Assembly: GCA_964555935.1 (NCBI GenBank)
Contig: CAZKUN010000011.1
Coordinates: 14,879-78,878 of the forward strand
Direction: 5' to 3'
Source of the DNA: CAZKUN01 sp964555935
Lineage (GTDB): Bacteria; Armatimonadota; Zipacnadia; Zipacnadales; VGFC01
DNA length: 64,000 nt
The notes beneath the pieces are model-generated. The model saw only the letters and a program-made list of their open reading frames with translations, was not told the DNA's origin and did no database searches. The position numbers and the translations under genes were made by a program. Shown piece after piece: positions 1 through 9,290 of this stretch. Each line of letters begins with the position of its first letter. Position 1 is the stretch's first letter.

Positions 1-27
1 CGCGATCAGGAGCAGACTGCCACGCAT
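1..27 (-). CDS. N-terminus of a probable secreted protein (cut by window edge)
   Basis: Only nine codons are inside the window. They read MRGSLLLIA on the minus strand, the positively charged and hydrophobic beginning of a typical signal peptide. A purine-rich GAGGG lies about ten bases upstream of the ATG. The gene would be divergent from the metallophosphoesterase that starts at 176. The product cannot be named because the rest lies to the left of the window. Confidence 0.35.
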
Positions 28-175
28 GGGAGGACCCTCACACTCGGTGGGATCGGCCTGGACATGGGGCCATTTCGGCTTGGGGTGCGGGTCAGCCTCC
101 AAGTGGGCCGAGGTCGGCGCCTCCGGCAGCGCGAATTGGGAGCCCATAACGAAGGCCGGCTGAAGGAGTCACCCG

Positions 176-1153
176 ATGAGCGAGTTCTCTCCCTTCACGT
201 TCCTGCACATCAACGACCATCATCTTGGCACGCCGCGCTCGTATCGGTATCGCCCGTCCATGACGCGGCGATGGGAGGCCATCAAGCGGCAGATGGTGCG
301 GACGAATGCGGACCTGCTGCTTGTCGGCGGCGATATAGCGCGCGACGGCGACACGCACGAGGAGGAATACGCGCTCGCTCGGGAGGATCTCGACACGCTG
401 CCGTTTCCTTCGCACGTGATCCCCGGCAACATGGATGTGGGCAACAGACACACAGACCGCGAGGGGCCACGAACCGGTCGCAGCGACATCGCGCTGAACA
501 TGACGTCGGAGCGGCTGCAACTCTTCGCGTCCCACTTCGGCCCGGTCAACTGGACGTTCATGCATCGCGACGTGCGATTTACCGGGTTTTTCGCGGCAGT
601 CGCGGGCTCGGGTCTGCGTGAGGAGGAGCGATTCTGGCGGTTCATGGAGAGGCTGCCGGAGTTGCCCAGCGGACGGCACCATGTGGCGATGATGCACTAC
701 TGGCTGTACATCGAGAGCATCGATGAGCCGAACTACGACATCGCGCTGCCGGATGAGTATCTGCTCTGGTACTTTGGAATCGATGAGCCGCACCGGTCGC
801 GGATCTTCGAGCTGCTGAAGGCGGCGGGTGTGGATGTGCTTTTCTGCGGCCACGTGCATACGGGGCGACCGGTGGAGGTCGTGGATGGGATCCGCATCTG
901 CAAGGCTCCCGCGGCGGGCAACACGGCGCAACTCACCGATCGGTGGGACGAGATCGAGACGACTCAGGGGTTCAGTCTGTGCTCGGTGACCGATGGCGGC
1001 ATCGACGTCACGTACGTTCTGGGCGATGACCAGAGCGCGGATGAGTCTGATACCTACGGCCCCGGAGGCCATCCCACGCTCCAAGCCCGAGACTACAGCA
1101 TCGCCCCGGAGCAACCTCCGCTGGCGCCGGACCCGTGGTTGCTGGAGTCGTAG
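176..1153 (+). CDS. calcineurin-like metallophosphoesterase
   Basis: The 325-residue protein carries the metallophosphoesterase metal-site blocks in order: an N-terminal HINDHHLG (an altered D-x-H block), GGDIARDGD, GNMD in the place of the usual GNHD, a His in the MMHYW segment, and GHVHTGRP near the C-terminus. This fold binds two metal ions and hydrolyses phosphate mono- or diesters; the substrate is not predictable. No signal peptide is visible, so it is probably cytoplasmic. The start is supported by GAAGGAG seven bases upstream of the ATG. It converges on the secreted VWA-like gene ending at 1177. The Asn in place of Asp in the first block and Met in GNMD are departures that could alter metal use. 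Confidence 0.85.
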   Translation: MSEFSPFTFLHINDHHLGTPRSYRYRPSMTRRWEAIKRQMVRTNADLLLVGGDIARDGDTHEEEYALAREDLDTLPFPSHVIPGNMDVGNRHTDREGPRTGRSDIALNMTSERLQLFASHFGPVNWTFMHRDVRFTGFFAAVAGSGLREEERFWRFMERLPELPSGRHHVAMMHYWLYIESIDEPNYDIALPDEYLLWYFGIDEPHRSRIFELLKAAGVDVLFCGHVHTGRPVEVVDGIRICKAPAAGNTAQLTDRWDEIETTQGFSLCSVTDGGIDVTYVLGDDQSADESDTYGPGGHPTLQARDYSIAPEQPPLAPDPWLLES

Positions 1154-1176
1154 CGCCACTACAGCGATTCGCCCAC

Positions 1177-2901
1177 CTACTCCACGACTTCCGCGCTCGC
1201 CTCGGCGAGCAACTCGCCGCCAAACTCCATTTTGACGGTGTATTTGCCGGGCTTCATGGGGCCGCCATCTGAACCGCCGATTCCGCGCATTTGGGTGCGC
1301 GCATCGCTGATCTTAATCGTGCTCGTGCTTCTCACGACTCCGTCACGGCTCCACGCTATCGTCACGTTGCCCTCCGCCGGCGCATCCGTCCACCGGAGCT
1401 TGGCGAGCAACCGCTTTGCGCCTTGAACCGGTCCACTGGGCGGCCTCATCAAACCGTTCGCCATCCACACGATCAGCGAGATCTTGGCCTTGCCGTAGGC
1501 GGCGCTCTTTGGCTGGGTCCCGGCGCTCGTCGCGACGATGCCGATGCCTGGTTGAGTGTCCGGGTGTCCGTTCTGCAGGTCGGGTGGGTTCGCTTCGCCA
1601 CTGGCGATGCGGGCCAACGCCGCGCCCACATCGGCGGCCGTTGGCGCGGTTGCGTACGTGCCTCCGCCTGCCGCCGCCAACTCCTTGAGCGTCTGTGCGG
1701 CCTCCGAACCGGGGTCGAACCCGATGCCGACGACGTCTACCACCGGCGGCGTGGTCAGTTGAGGGGCGAGGCCCTCGAGCGTCGCGAGCGCATCTTCGAG
1801 CGTCTCATCCGGGCCGCCGATCTCTCTCCGCTCGCTTTGGCCCATGACCGCCCACGGCAGCGTCCACAGTGAGCCGGATCGGCGTAGGTCGATCTTCTCG
1901 GCCACGCGTCGCAATGCCCTGTTGAGCGTATTGATGCGCGCTCGGGTCTCGGGCGTGGCGAGCCCGTGGCTGCAACTTACGAGGCTGATCTTCGGCCGCA
2001 CCCCCCTTCCGTGTCGACAGGCGTGGATGAGCGCCTGGGTCGCGGCCCACGCGAGATCGCGCTTTTCGCTGCCGGTGGGACGGATCAGATCCAGAACGTT
2101 GCCGCTGGCCCCGTAGAGCGACCCAAGGGCGTGGTAGGTGTCCTGCGGGTCCTGGCTGAAGTCGTGCTCCAGGTGAACGGCTCCGCCGTCGAAGGTCATC
2201 ATGGCCACCTCGGTGACCCCGTCTTCGGGCTTCGTCTCGCCGGGATCACGCCCTCGCAACCTGCTATCGTCGTGGGACCGGATGAGTCTCGCTGTGTCGA
2301 GGATCCCCATGCTGCTGAAGGCGTCCACGTCCGCGATGCAGTCTCTCCGATCGATGAGGATGATCAGGGACACGGCGACCGGCCACTGCTCGTCGACGGC
2401 GACACCCATCGCCGCGGCGATCACGTCGTCGACATCCTGGGCGATCCCGCGGGCCTGCTTGGCCATCTCCGCTTTGGTCTCCGGCGTCCCGGCGGTCTTG
2501 CGACTGAGGAGAATCTGCCCCACCCACGGCCCGCGACTCCACTTTAGGACGGCGTTCGTGAACCCGGCCGTGTTCGAGGTCTGGCTCTCGGAGGCCGTCT
2601 GCCCGTTGACCGTGGTTGGCGCGCGTCCGCCCTCGGTGACGATCCCGTTCCGCTTGGTCTCGTCGGGCTCGGCGTGGATCTGGACGGAACTCGATCCGCC
2701 CTGCCCGAACTCGCAGAGCGCCCACGGCGCCGCCTCGCTGACGGATGGCTTCTTGGCAAAGGGTAGGTCCGCGACGCACCACTTGCTGAACGCGTCGGCG
2801 ACTGCTTGCTCCGCGGCCGTCGGCGCCGCTTGGGCGGCTACCGTGCCGCACGTAAGCGCCGCAATAACTGCTGCGATTGCCGCCAGGTGATTGATCCGCA
2901 T
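1177..2901 (-). CDS. secreted protein with degenerate von Willebrand factor A-like domain
   Basis: A clear Sec signal peptide (MRINHLAAIAAVIAALTCG, then AQA) starts this 574-residue protein. The middle part resembles a VWA domain: a hydrophobic strand LIILIDRRD where the MIDAS motif is expected, TFDGG further on, and near residue 430 the pattern LKELAAAGGGTY, typical of the last VWA helix and strand. The MIDAS DxSxS itself is not recognisable, so metal-dependent adhesion is doubtful. The C-terminal stretch looks like a beta-sandwich (AEGNVTIAWSRDG, GKYTVKMEFGG). I chose the ATG at 2901 over the in-frame GTG at 2910 because AAGGGG sits eight bases upstream of the ATG but abuts the GTG. No function beyond an extracellular role can be assigned. 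Confidence 0.7.
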   Translation of the reverse strand: MRINHLAAIAAVIAALTCGTVAAQAAPTAAEQAVADAFSKWCVADLPFAKKPSVSEAAPWALCEFGQGGSSSVQIHAEPDETKRNGIVTEGGRAPTTVNGQTASESQTSNTAGFTNAVLKWSRGPWVGQILLSRKTAGTPETKAEMAKQARGIAQDVDDVIAAAMGVAVDEQWPVAVSLIILIDRRDCIADVDAFSSMGILDTARLIRSHDDSRLRGRDPGETKPEDGVTEVAMMTFDGGAVHLEHDFSQDPQDTYHALGSLYGASGNVLDLIRPTGSEKRDLAWAATQALIHACRHGRGVRPKISLVSCSHGLATPETRARINTLNRALRRVAEKIDLRRSGSLWTLPWAVMGQSERREIGGPDETLEDALATLEGLAPQLTTPPVVDVVGIGFDPGSEAAQTLKELAAAGGGTYATAPTAADVGAALARIASGEANPPDLQNGHPDTQPGIGIVATSAGTQPKSAAYGKAKISLIVWMANGLMRPPSGPVQGAKRLLAKLRWTDAPAEGNVTIAWSRDGVVRSTSTIKISDARTQMRGIGGSDGGPMKPGKYTVKMEFGGELLAEASAEVVE

Positions 2902-3096
2902 GGCCTGCACCCCTTATCGGACGTGGTCTCTCGCCCGTCATGTAATGTGACAATATTCAGACGCTAGACTGATCCTAATGGTACTACAACGCCATAATCC
3001 GGGGAAGGGCAGGCATCCACTGCCCCTCGCGCGTCACGACTGCACCGGCCTCGTTCCGCAACCTCCACCGCGTTCGCTCGTAGTAAGTCACAACAT

Positions 3097-3173
3097 GGTG
3101 GGCGTGGCCCAGTTGGTAGGGCACCAGACTGTGGCTCTGGGAGTCGCGGGTTCGAGTCCCGTCGCCCACCCCA
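3097..3173 (+). tRNA. tRNA-His (anticodon GTG)
   Basis: The acceptor stem GTGGGCG (3098-3104) pairs with CGCCCAC (3163-3169). The anticodon stem CCAGA/TCTGG encloses the loop CTGTGGC, giving anticodon GTG, and the T arm contains GGTTCGAGTCC. G3097 pairs with discriminator C3170, the extra G-1:C73 pair that identifies histidine tRNAs. CCA is encoded at 3171-3173. It lies between the divergent VWA-like gene and the larA-like gene. Confidence 0.97.
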
Positions 3174-3252
3174 TGTTACTCCCCTCGCCGGAGGTCACCG
3201 GCTCGCCTGCGGCAAACTCCTCGCTACAGTTTACTGATCGAGGTATCCGTCC

Positions 3253-4557
3253 ATGGACGTAGCCCTCAGTTACGGCCGCGGGAAGCTGAACGCGGCCCTG
3301 CCGGACGCTAACGTGCGCCATGTCATGCGCTTCCAGCCGATGCCCGCCATCGCCGACGCGCGCGAGGCGACGCGCCTGGCCGTGAGCGATCCCGTCGGAT
3401 GCGCACCACTGGCGCAACTCGCCGACGGGCGCGGTGACGCGTGTATCGTGACTTCCGACATCACGCGCCCCGTGCCGAACGAGGTCATCCTGCCCGTGCT
3501 GCTGGGGGTGCTTGCCGGCGCGGGACTGTCGCCGGAGCGGGTCACGATCCTCATCGGCACCGGCTCGCATCGGGGCAACACGCCCGACGAACTCCGCGAG
3601 ATGCTTGGCGATGAGACGATGGATTCGGGCGCGCGGATCGTTAACCATGACGCGCACGATCCCGACGCTCAAGTGGTGATGGGGGAGACCTCGCGCGGCA
3701 CGCCGGCCCACATCAATCGCATCTACGCGGAGGCCGACCTGAAGCTTGCCGTCTCGCTCGTCGAGCCCCACCTCATCGCGGGCTTCTCAGGCGGGCGGAA
3801 GGCCGTCTGCCCGGGTGTCTGTGGGATGGAGACGTTGCTGCGTTTCCACTCGCCGCCCCTCGTGAACCCCGACGAAGCCTGTGCGGGACAGATCCATGGA
3901 AACCCGGCCCATGAGGAATCGCTGGCAGTGACGCGGCTGGCCGGAGCGCCCGAGCTGATGGTTAACGTCACGCTCGACGAGACACGCCGCATGACGGGCG
4001 TCTTTGCCGGTGAACTCGAGGCGGCGCACCTCGCCGCCGCTGCTCACTCGTACAAACAGGGCCGGTCCGCCATCGACGAACCCGTCGACATCGTGGTAAC
4101 GAGCGCCGCGGGCTACCCCCTCGACCTCACCTTCTACCAGAGCGTCAAGGGCATTGCCGGTCCAGTGCCTATCATCAAGCCCGGAGGGACGATCATCATC
4201 GCATGTGAGTGCGCGGAGGGCATCGGCGATTCGCCGCTCGTCGCCGCTCTCTTCGAGACAGACAAGCTTGAGGATTACGTGCCCCGCGTGAGGGACGCGG
4301 CCTACTTTCACATGGACCAGTGGTATGCCCAGTTCACCAAGATTCGTCGCGTTGCCGGTGAGGTGATGGTCTTCACTGACGGCGTGCCGAACGACGACCT
4401 TGCGAAGTGCTTCGTGACGCCCATCGACAGCGTCGAAGAGGGCGTCGCCGCGGCACTCGCCAAGCACGGTTCCGACGCGTCGATTGCCGTCTTGCCCGAA
4501 GGACCTTACGTCCTATCCTGCCTAGCGGGAGATCGCGTCGATCAGCAGCAGTTCTAG
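3253..4557 (+). CDS. LarA-like nickel-pincer racemase/epimerase (DUF2088 family)
   Basis: The 434-residue protein matches the LarA family, whose founding member racemises lactate with a nickel-pincer cofactor bound to a lysine. Residues corresponding to those known in Lactobacillus plantarum LarA are present at the expected spacing: Asp69 and Arg72 in SDITRP, His106 in GTGSHRG, His173 in EPHLIAGF, Lys183 in GGRKAVCPG and His199. The fold is therefore probably catalytically intact. LarA homologues act on many 2-hydroxyacids, and no larB, larC or larE cofactor gene is in the window, so the substrate is open. GAGG nine bases upstream supports the ATG. It begins a + strand run with the HzsA-like gene (23-base gap) and an SDR. 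Confidence 0.85.
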   Translation: MDVALSYGRGKLNAALPDANVRHVMRFQPMPAIADAREATRLAVSDPVGCAPLAQLADGRGDACIVTSDITRPVPNEVILPVLLGVLAGAGLSPERVTILIGTGSHRGNTPDELREMLGDETMDSGARIVNHDAHDPDAQVVMGETSRGTPAHINRIYAEADLKLAVSLVEPHLIAGFSGGRKAVCPGVCGMETLLRFHSPPLVNPDEACAGQIHGNPAHEESLAVTRLAGAPELMVNVTLDETRRMTGVFAGELEAAHLAAAAHSYKQGRSAIDEPVDIVVTSAAGYPLDLTFYQSVKGIAGPVPIIKPGGTIIIACECAEGIGDSPLVAALFETDKLEDYVPRVRDAAYFHMDQWYAQFTKIRRVAGEVMVFTDGVPNDDLAKCFVTPIDSVEEGVAAALAKHGSDASIAVLPEGPYVLSCLAGDRVDQQQF

Positions 4558-4580
4558 TCGGCTTACCTGGAGGACTCATC

Positions 4581-7500
4581 GTGTCTCGAGCCTGGCCCAT
4601 CATTGCCGCACTCATGGTCATTTCCGTCGGACTCCCGGCCCAGGGGATCGGCACGGCGCCTGACATCGATCAAGCCGCCTGGATCTGGTCGCCGGACGGC
4701 GGCCCGGATGGCTCGGGACCGACGTCATACCTGCGCCGCAAGTTCACTCTCGAGTCGGAGCCGACCGAGGCGACGGTCGTTGTCACCGCAGACAACGGCT
4801 TCGAGCTGTTCATTAACATGCAGAGCATTGCGTTGGAGTTGGACTACGGCGGCGTCTGGTCGAAGGTGAAGCGCTTCCGGATTGAAGAGAGGCTGCACAA
4901 AGGCGCGAATATCGTCGCCATCAAGGGCGAGAACCTGGGCGGCCCGGGCGGGGTGTTGGCGGGGATGCACGTCGGGATGGCCGATGGCACTACGCTTGAC
5001 TTCGTGTCGGACGCCGAGTGGCTGAGCCTCGCCGAGACCGATGTTCCTAACTGGACGGAGCCGGACCACGACGACTTCCTGTGGAAGCCGGCGGTCGAGC
5101 TGGCCAAGAACGGATTCGGTCCGTGGGGCAAGCTCACTGTGCCTGGCCTACTCACGGACGCGAAGACGCTGATCTTCGACCGCACCATTCCCGGCGCCCC
5201 GCCACCGCCGCCCCCGGACATCTTCACCGATGCGCCGGAGGACTTCGACTGGCCCGAGGGCATTGTCTACGTCGCCGGCAAGAGCCCGCCCAGCTCCACC
5301 ACGATGCAGACGGCGATCTGGCCAATTGCGGGGACGCGCGCGTTCTTCGAGTACGACACCCCCGCCCCGGCCATGTCTGGGCGCAAGCTCCTCAAACTGG
5401 CGCCTGGGCCTGGAGCAGAACCGACGCTCCTTATCGATGCGGGACAGGGCCTGATCGCCGGCCCGACGACGACGTATGACGGGCGGCAAGTGCTCTTCGC
5501 GATGGTCCCCGAGGGCGGCAAGGCGTTTCACATCTACCGGATCAACGCCGACGGCTCGGACCTGACGCAACTGACCGATGGCCCGTGGCAAGACTACGAT
5601 CCCGCCGTGCTGCCGGATGGGCGGATTGTCTTCGCCTCGACGCGCATTGGCTCGCGAGAGGAGTACCACGCCAACACCGCGCGGAGCCTGTTCACGCTGA
5701 GCGCGGACGGTGAGATCCGGCCGCTGACCCAGCACATCGTGGCGGATACCGAACCGGAAGTGACCCCGGCCGGACGCGTCGTCTTCGTGCGCCATGACAA
5801 CTTCATGGAGCGCGCGAAGGTCGAGACGCACATCCACAGCATTCGTCCCGATGGCACGGGGGGCGAGGTTGTGCTGGGGCCGGATCGCGGCCTGGTGCCA
5901 TACGACCCGACGTATGGCGCGGAGGACAACTCCGCATGGCTTCGCAATCTCGGTTTTGGGTGTCCGGCGCCGCTGCCCGATGGGCGCATCGCGTGCATCT
6001 CGCACATGGGTCTCACCATCACCGGTGCGGCGGCCGACGGTCAGGACAAGCACCGCGTAGAGTGCGATATCACGGCCTACGATATCTCGCCAATGCCCGA
6101 TGGCAGGTTGCTGGCGAGCACGCATCGAGGCGTGCTTGCGGTCGTGGACATCGACACCGGCGAGGCGGTTGCCGTCCATCAGGTCGAGGGTGTGTCGGAT
6201 CTACATTCGGTAGTCTATCTTGGCCCCCGGGCGAAGCCGGTCGTGATGTCACACGTGGTGTCACCGGACGCGGAGAAGCAGCCCGACAAGACGGGGTATC
6301 TGCTCTGTCAGTCCGTCTTCGACACCAAGCAAGTCGACGACCAATGGCGGCGCGTGAAGGCGATGCGGGTGATCGCCGGAGACCCGTTCACGGCACGCGC
6401 GGCGCGACACCAGTATGGGCATATCGGCACGGAGGGCGTGGAGTTGGGCGAGGTGCCTCTCGCGCCGGATGGATCGTTCTACGTTGAGGTCCCCGCGGAC
6501 CGCCCGCTGTTCCTCCAGGCGATTGACGGCGAGGGCCGGCCGGTCGTCAACGAGATGAGTTGGATCTACGTCCGCCCGGGCGAGACGCGGGCGTGCGTGG
6601 GGTGTCATGCCCCGCGGAAGGACGCGCCTGCGAGCGCGCTTCCGCTGGCGGCCAATACCGACCCCGTTGATCTCTCCGCCGTTCCCGGGCTGCACCGGTA
6701 TCGCGCTAATAACGCCGCGAATGGCGGCGTGCGCAACCTGCAATTCGACCGGTTCCGCGAGTGCGCGAGTATCGATCTCTACCCACAAGCCGACCTTCGG
6801 CCGGGGCGCTCGACCGAAGTTCAGCGACTCATTGAGAGCCTCCGCGCGGGCCACTCCGACACGAAGCGAGTCGCCGCCCAGCGGCTGGGTATCTTCCGCG
6901 AGCGTGACTCCGCGCCCGCCCTCGCGCTGGCCCTTGGCGACTCCGACCGGGGCGTTCGTCGCGCCGCGGCGATCTCGCTGTCAAGTTGCGGGACGCGCGA
7001 ATCAGTGCCGCCCCTTCTTGAGGCGCTCAATGATACAGCGCCTGAGGTCGCTCAGGCCGCTCACGTTGCGCTGGAGCATCTTCTTGGCGGCAGCGTCGCG
7101 TTTGACGCCTATGCGGACGCAAGCGCGCGCCGGCGCCAGGCGGCTGAGTGGCGGAAGCTGGTGAGCGAGAGCGACTGGGACGTGCGGGTCGCTCGACTGA
7201 TTGAGCGAGTCGTCAGCGACGATCCGATCGACGCCCAGCTCGCGATTGAATCGCTTGGTCACATCGGCGGCGACGCGGCGAAGAAGGCGCTTCGCGACTA
7301 CGCCATGGACGCGCCGACGGACGCTCTCAACCCCCGGCTCGCGGCGATCCGAGGTCTGGGCTGGCTGGGTGATGAGGCGGCGGTCCCGCTCCTCAAGCAG
7401 GTCATCGAAGAGAACATCATCGAGATCCCCGCGACGCCCTTCAAAAGCCATGAGCTTGGGTGGAACGCAAGCCCGGACCACCTCGCGGGCGCTGCCGCCG

Positions 7501-8444
7501 AGTCCCTTGGCCGGATCGGAACGCCGGAGGCGGAGGTCGCGCTCACTGAGTGCTTCGCGCTGTTGCGCGAGTTCTGGTTCTACAGTTTCCGCACCGGCGA
7601 TCACGAGTGGCTGATGGGGTGCCACAGCTCCATCCCGCACTACCGGATTCTCGAGGCGTTGGATGCGATGGGGTCAGCGAAGGCAGGCTCCATCGCTACT
7701 GCTCTGCTGCGTTCTGTGCCGATGGATCCGGATCGCGGGTTGCTCATGATCAACGACGCCTACGAGACCGTCGCGGCTCGTGTCCTGCATCGCTCCGGAA
7801 TGGCCGGTGGGGCCATCGAGGCGTGTCTATCGGCGCTCGGTGACGCCAATGCCAGTGCCGATCCGACGCTTGTCGAGGCCGTCACTGCGTCGCCGCCAGC
7901 CGTGTCGGTGGGGGTGCTAGAGCCGGCGTCACGCGCCGCGCAGTTGCTGTCGGTGATTGCGCTCGACGACGCCAATACTCCCCGGATCCGCGCCGCGTTC
8001 GAGCGCTTCCGGATGCGCGAAGCCTCCCGCGAGCGGAGTTGGACGTGTTTCTTCCTGGCGCGGGCGCTGGGCAAGCTCGGCGATGGAGGCTCTGTGGCAG
8101 TCCTGCGCGCCGCGTTGGATGAGGATCCGAACGAAGCCGACATTGGGCTGCCCGACCCGCCGAATGTCTTCCTTCACGATGCGATGACGCCGCTCTATCG
8201 CGCGGCCGCGGCGGATGCGCTGGGCAGGATCGGCGATCCATCGGCGTACCCGACGCTGCTCGCGAACGTGAATGACTTTGGGAACGCGATGGACGTGCGG
8301 CAGGCATGCGCTCGGGCCCTCGGCGGGTTGGCGGATGGCGAGCGGCTGAGCGAGCTGCGCCTCGTGGCGGACGAGTATCCGGAGGTCATCACGCAGCGGA
8401 CGCTGTGGGAGAGCTGCGAGAGGGTCGCGGCTCGAGCCAACTGA
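4581..8444 (+). CDS. HzsA-like secreted protein with haem motif and HEAT repeats
   Basis: I place the start at GTG 4581, preceded by GGAGG, which exposes a signal peptide (SRAWPIIAALMVISVGLPAQG) and gives 1287 residues. The upstream in-frame ATG would overlap the larA-like gene. Order of parts: a beta-sandwich resembling sugar-binding domains (residues ~25-165, DQAAWIWSPDG), a TolB/PD40-type propeller (~290-560, with DGSDLTQLTDG and LPDGRIVFAST), an HzsA-like segment ending in PGETRACVGCH with Cys672, Cys675 and His676 as one c-type haem site, then HEAT-like alpha repeats to the C-terminus (DSDRGVRRAAAISL and others). Unlike the three other relatives in the window it has one CxxCH and no second cytochrome region. 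Substrate unknown; periplasmic location inferred. Confidence 0.8.
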   Translation: MSRAWPIIAALMVISVGLPAQGIGTAPDIDQAAWIWSPDGGPDGSGPTSYLRRKFTLESEPTEATVVVTADNGFELFINMQSIALELDYGGVWSKVKRFRIEERLHKGANIVAIKGENLGGPGGVLAGMHVGMADGTTLDFVSDAEWLSLAETDVPNWTEPDHDDFLWKPAVELAKNGFGPWGKLTVPGLLTDAKTLIFDRTIPGAPPPPPPDIFTDAPEDFDWPEGIVYVAGKSPPSSTTMQTAIWPIAGTRAFFEYDTPAPAMSGRKLLKLAPGPGAEPTLLIDAGQGLIAGPTTTYDGRQVLFAMVPEGGKAFHIYRINADGSDLTQLTDGPWQDYDPAVLPDGRIVFASTRIGSREEYHANTARSLFTLSADGEIRPLTQHIVADTEPEVTPAGRVVFVRHDNFMERAKVETHIHSIRPDGTGGEVVLGPDRGLVPYDPTYGAEDNSAWLRNLGFGCPAPLPDGRIACISHMGLTITGAAADGQDKHRVECDITAYDISPMPDGRLLASTHRGVLAVVDIDTGEAVAVHQVEGVSDLHSVVYLGPRAKPVVMSHVVSPDAEKQPDKTGYLLCQSVFDTKQVDDQWRRVKAMRVIAGDPFTARAARHQYGHIGTEGVELGEVPLAPDGSFYVEVPADRPLFLQAIDGEGRPVVNEMSWIYVRPGETRACVGCHAPRKDAPASALPLAANTDPVDLSAVPGLHRYRANNAANGGVRNLQFDRFRECASIDLYPQADLRPGRSTEVQRLIESLRAGHSDTKRVAAQRLGIFRERDSAPALALALGDSDRGVRRAAAISLSSCGTRESVPPLLEALNDTAPEVAQAAHVALEHLLGGSVAFDAYADASARRRQAAEWRKLVSESDWDVRVARLIERVVSDDPIDAQLAIESLGHIGGDAAKKALRDYAMDAPTDALNPRLAAIRGLGWLGDEAAVPLLKQVIEENIIEIPATPFKSHELGWNASPDHLAGAAAESLGRIGTPEAEVALTECFALLREFWFYSFRTGDHEWLMGCHSSIPHYRILEALDAMGSAKAGSIATALLRSVPMDPDRGLLMINDAYETVAARVLHRSGMAGGAIEACLSALGDANASADPTLVEAVTASPPAVSVGVLEPASRAAQLLSVIALDDANTPRIRAAFERFRMREASRERSWTCFFLARALGKLGDGGSVAVLRAALDEDPNEADIGLPDPPNVFLHDAMTPLYRAAAADALGRIGDPSAYPTLLANVNDFGNAMDVRQACARALGGLADGERLSELRLVADEYPEVITQRTLWESCERVAARAN

Positions 8445-8457
8445 CGGGAGGCGAACG

Positions 8458-9219
8458 ATGCGATTCGAGAGCAAGACAATCGTGGTGACTGGCGGCGCGA
8501 TGGGTATCGGTCGCGCTACGGTCCAGCGGCTCGCCTCTGAAGGCGCGCGGGTGATCATCGCGGATATTGACGAGAATGCCGCCCAGGCGACGATCGAGGC
8601 CTTGGGCGACTGCTCGGGCTCGGGTGTCTTCAATCCCGTGGACTTGTCCGACCCCGAGTCCATCGCCCAGTTTGCTGAACGCGTCGGGCAGATGACGCCT
8701 GAGCTTCACGGCTTGGTGAACAACTGTGGCATCGCGCATACATGCCCCATCTCCGAGACGGGCGACGACGATTGGGAGCCGCAGGTCACGATAAACCTAC
8801 GGGCGCCCGTGCTTCTGGCGAAGCACCTTCTGCCGCTGTTGAAGGCCGGACCGGGCCACATCGTCAATGTCTCGTCCGAAGCGGGGTTTAAGGCACGTTC
8901 GGGCTCATGGGTCTACGATGCGACGAAGAGCGGGATCTGCGCCGTGACGCGGACGATGGCGGCGGAGTTCGTGGGCTTCGGCATGCGCGCCAACACCGTC
9001 GCGCCCGGCTGGACCGTGACGGAGATGCACTTCGGCGGCGCGCCTGACCCAGCCGCCCGCAAGCGCGAGATGGAGGAGATTAGCGACGCGGGAGGCCTGA
9101 TCCCACGCCTCGCGCGGCCGGAGGAGATCGCGGCGGGGATCGTCTTCCTGCTCAGCGATGACGCATCGTACATCACGGCGACGACTCTCCACGTCGACGG
9201 CGGCCGCATCGGTCGATAG
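8458..9219 (+). CDS. short-chain dehydrogenase/reductase (SDR)
   Basis: This is a classical SDR of 253 residues: the nucleotide-binding TGGAMGIG at residues 11-18, NNCG in the middle, serines 139/140 in VSSEAG, and the catalytic pair Tyr153 and Lys157 in YDATKSG. The C-terminus DDASYITATTLHVDGG is typical of the family. It reduces or oxidises an alcohol or carbonyl with NAD(P); the substrate cannot be read from sequence. Thirteen bases separate it from the HzsA-like gene, so it is likely the last gene of the 3253-9219 operon. The hairpin at 9238-9272 follows. The adjacent larA-like gene suggests hydroxyacid or sugar-acid metabolism (inference). Confidence 0.92.
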   Translation: MRFESKTIVVTGGAMGIGRATVQRLASEGARVIIADIDENAAQATIEALGDCSGSGVFNPVDLSDPESIAQFAERVGQMTPELHGLVNNCGIAHTCPISETGDDDWEPQVTINLRAPVLLAKHLLPLLKAGPGHIVNVSSEAGFKARSGSWVYDATKSGICAVTRTMAAEFVGFGMRANTVAPGWTVTEMHFGGAPDPAARKREMEEISDAGGLIPRLARPEEIAAGIVFLLSDDASYITATTLHVDGGRIGR

Positions 9220-9237
9220 ACTCGGAACCCAATACGG

Positions 9238-9272
9238 AAAGCGCCCCGCCTGATCGTCAGGCGGGGCGCTTT
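9238..9272. terminator. bidirectional hairpin terminator
   Basis: A perfect 16-base stem (9238-9253 with 9257-9272) closes a three-base loop. It is very GC-rich, begins with AAA and ends with TTT. It lies between the convergent SDR and hydroxypyruvate isomerase-like genes and can serve both. Confidence 0.85.
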
Positions 9273-9290
9273 GATTCTCTATAGAAAGCT

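Noticed and set aside
92..1159. Long minus-strand open frame opposite the metallophosphoesterase
   Set aside because: It is antisense to a gene with clear motifs, is rich in Arg/His and lacks any domain; typical of shadow frames in GC-rich DNA.
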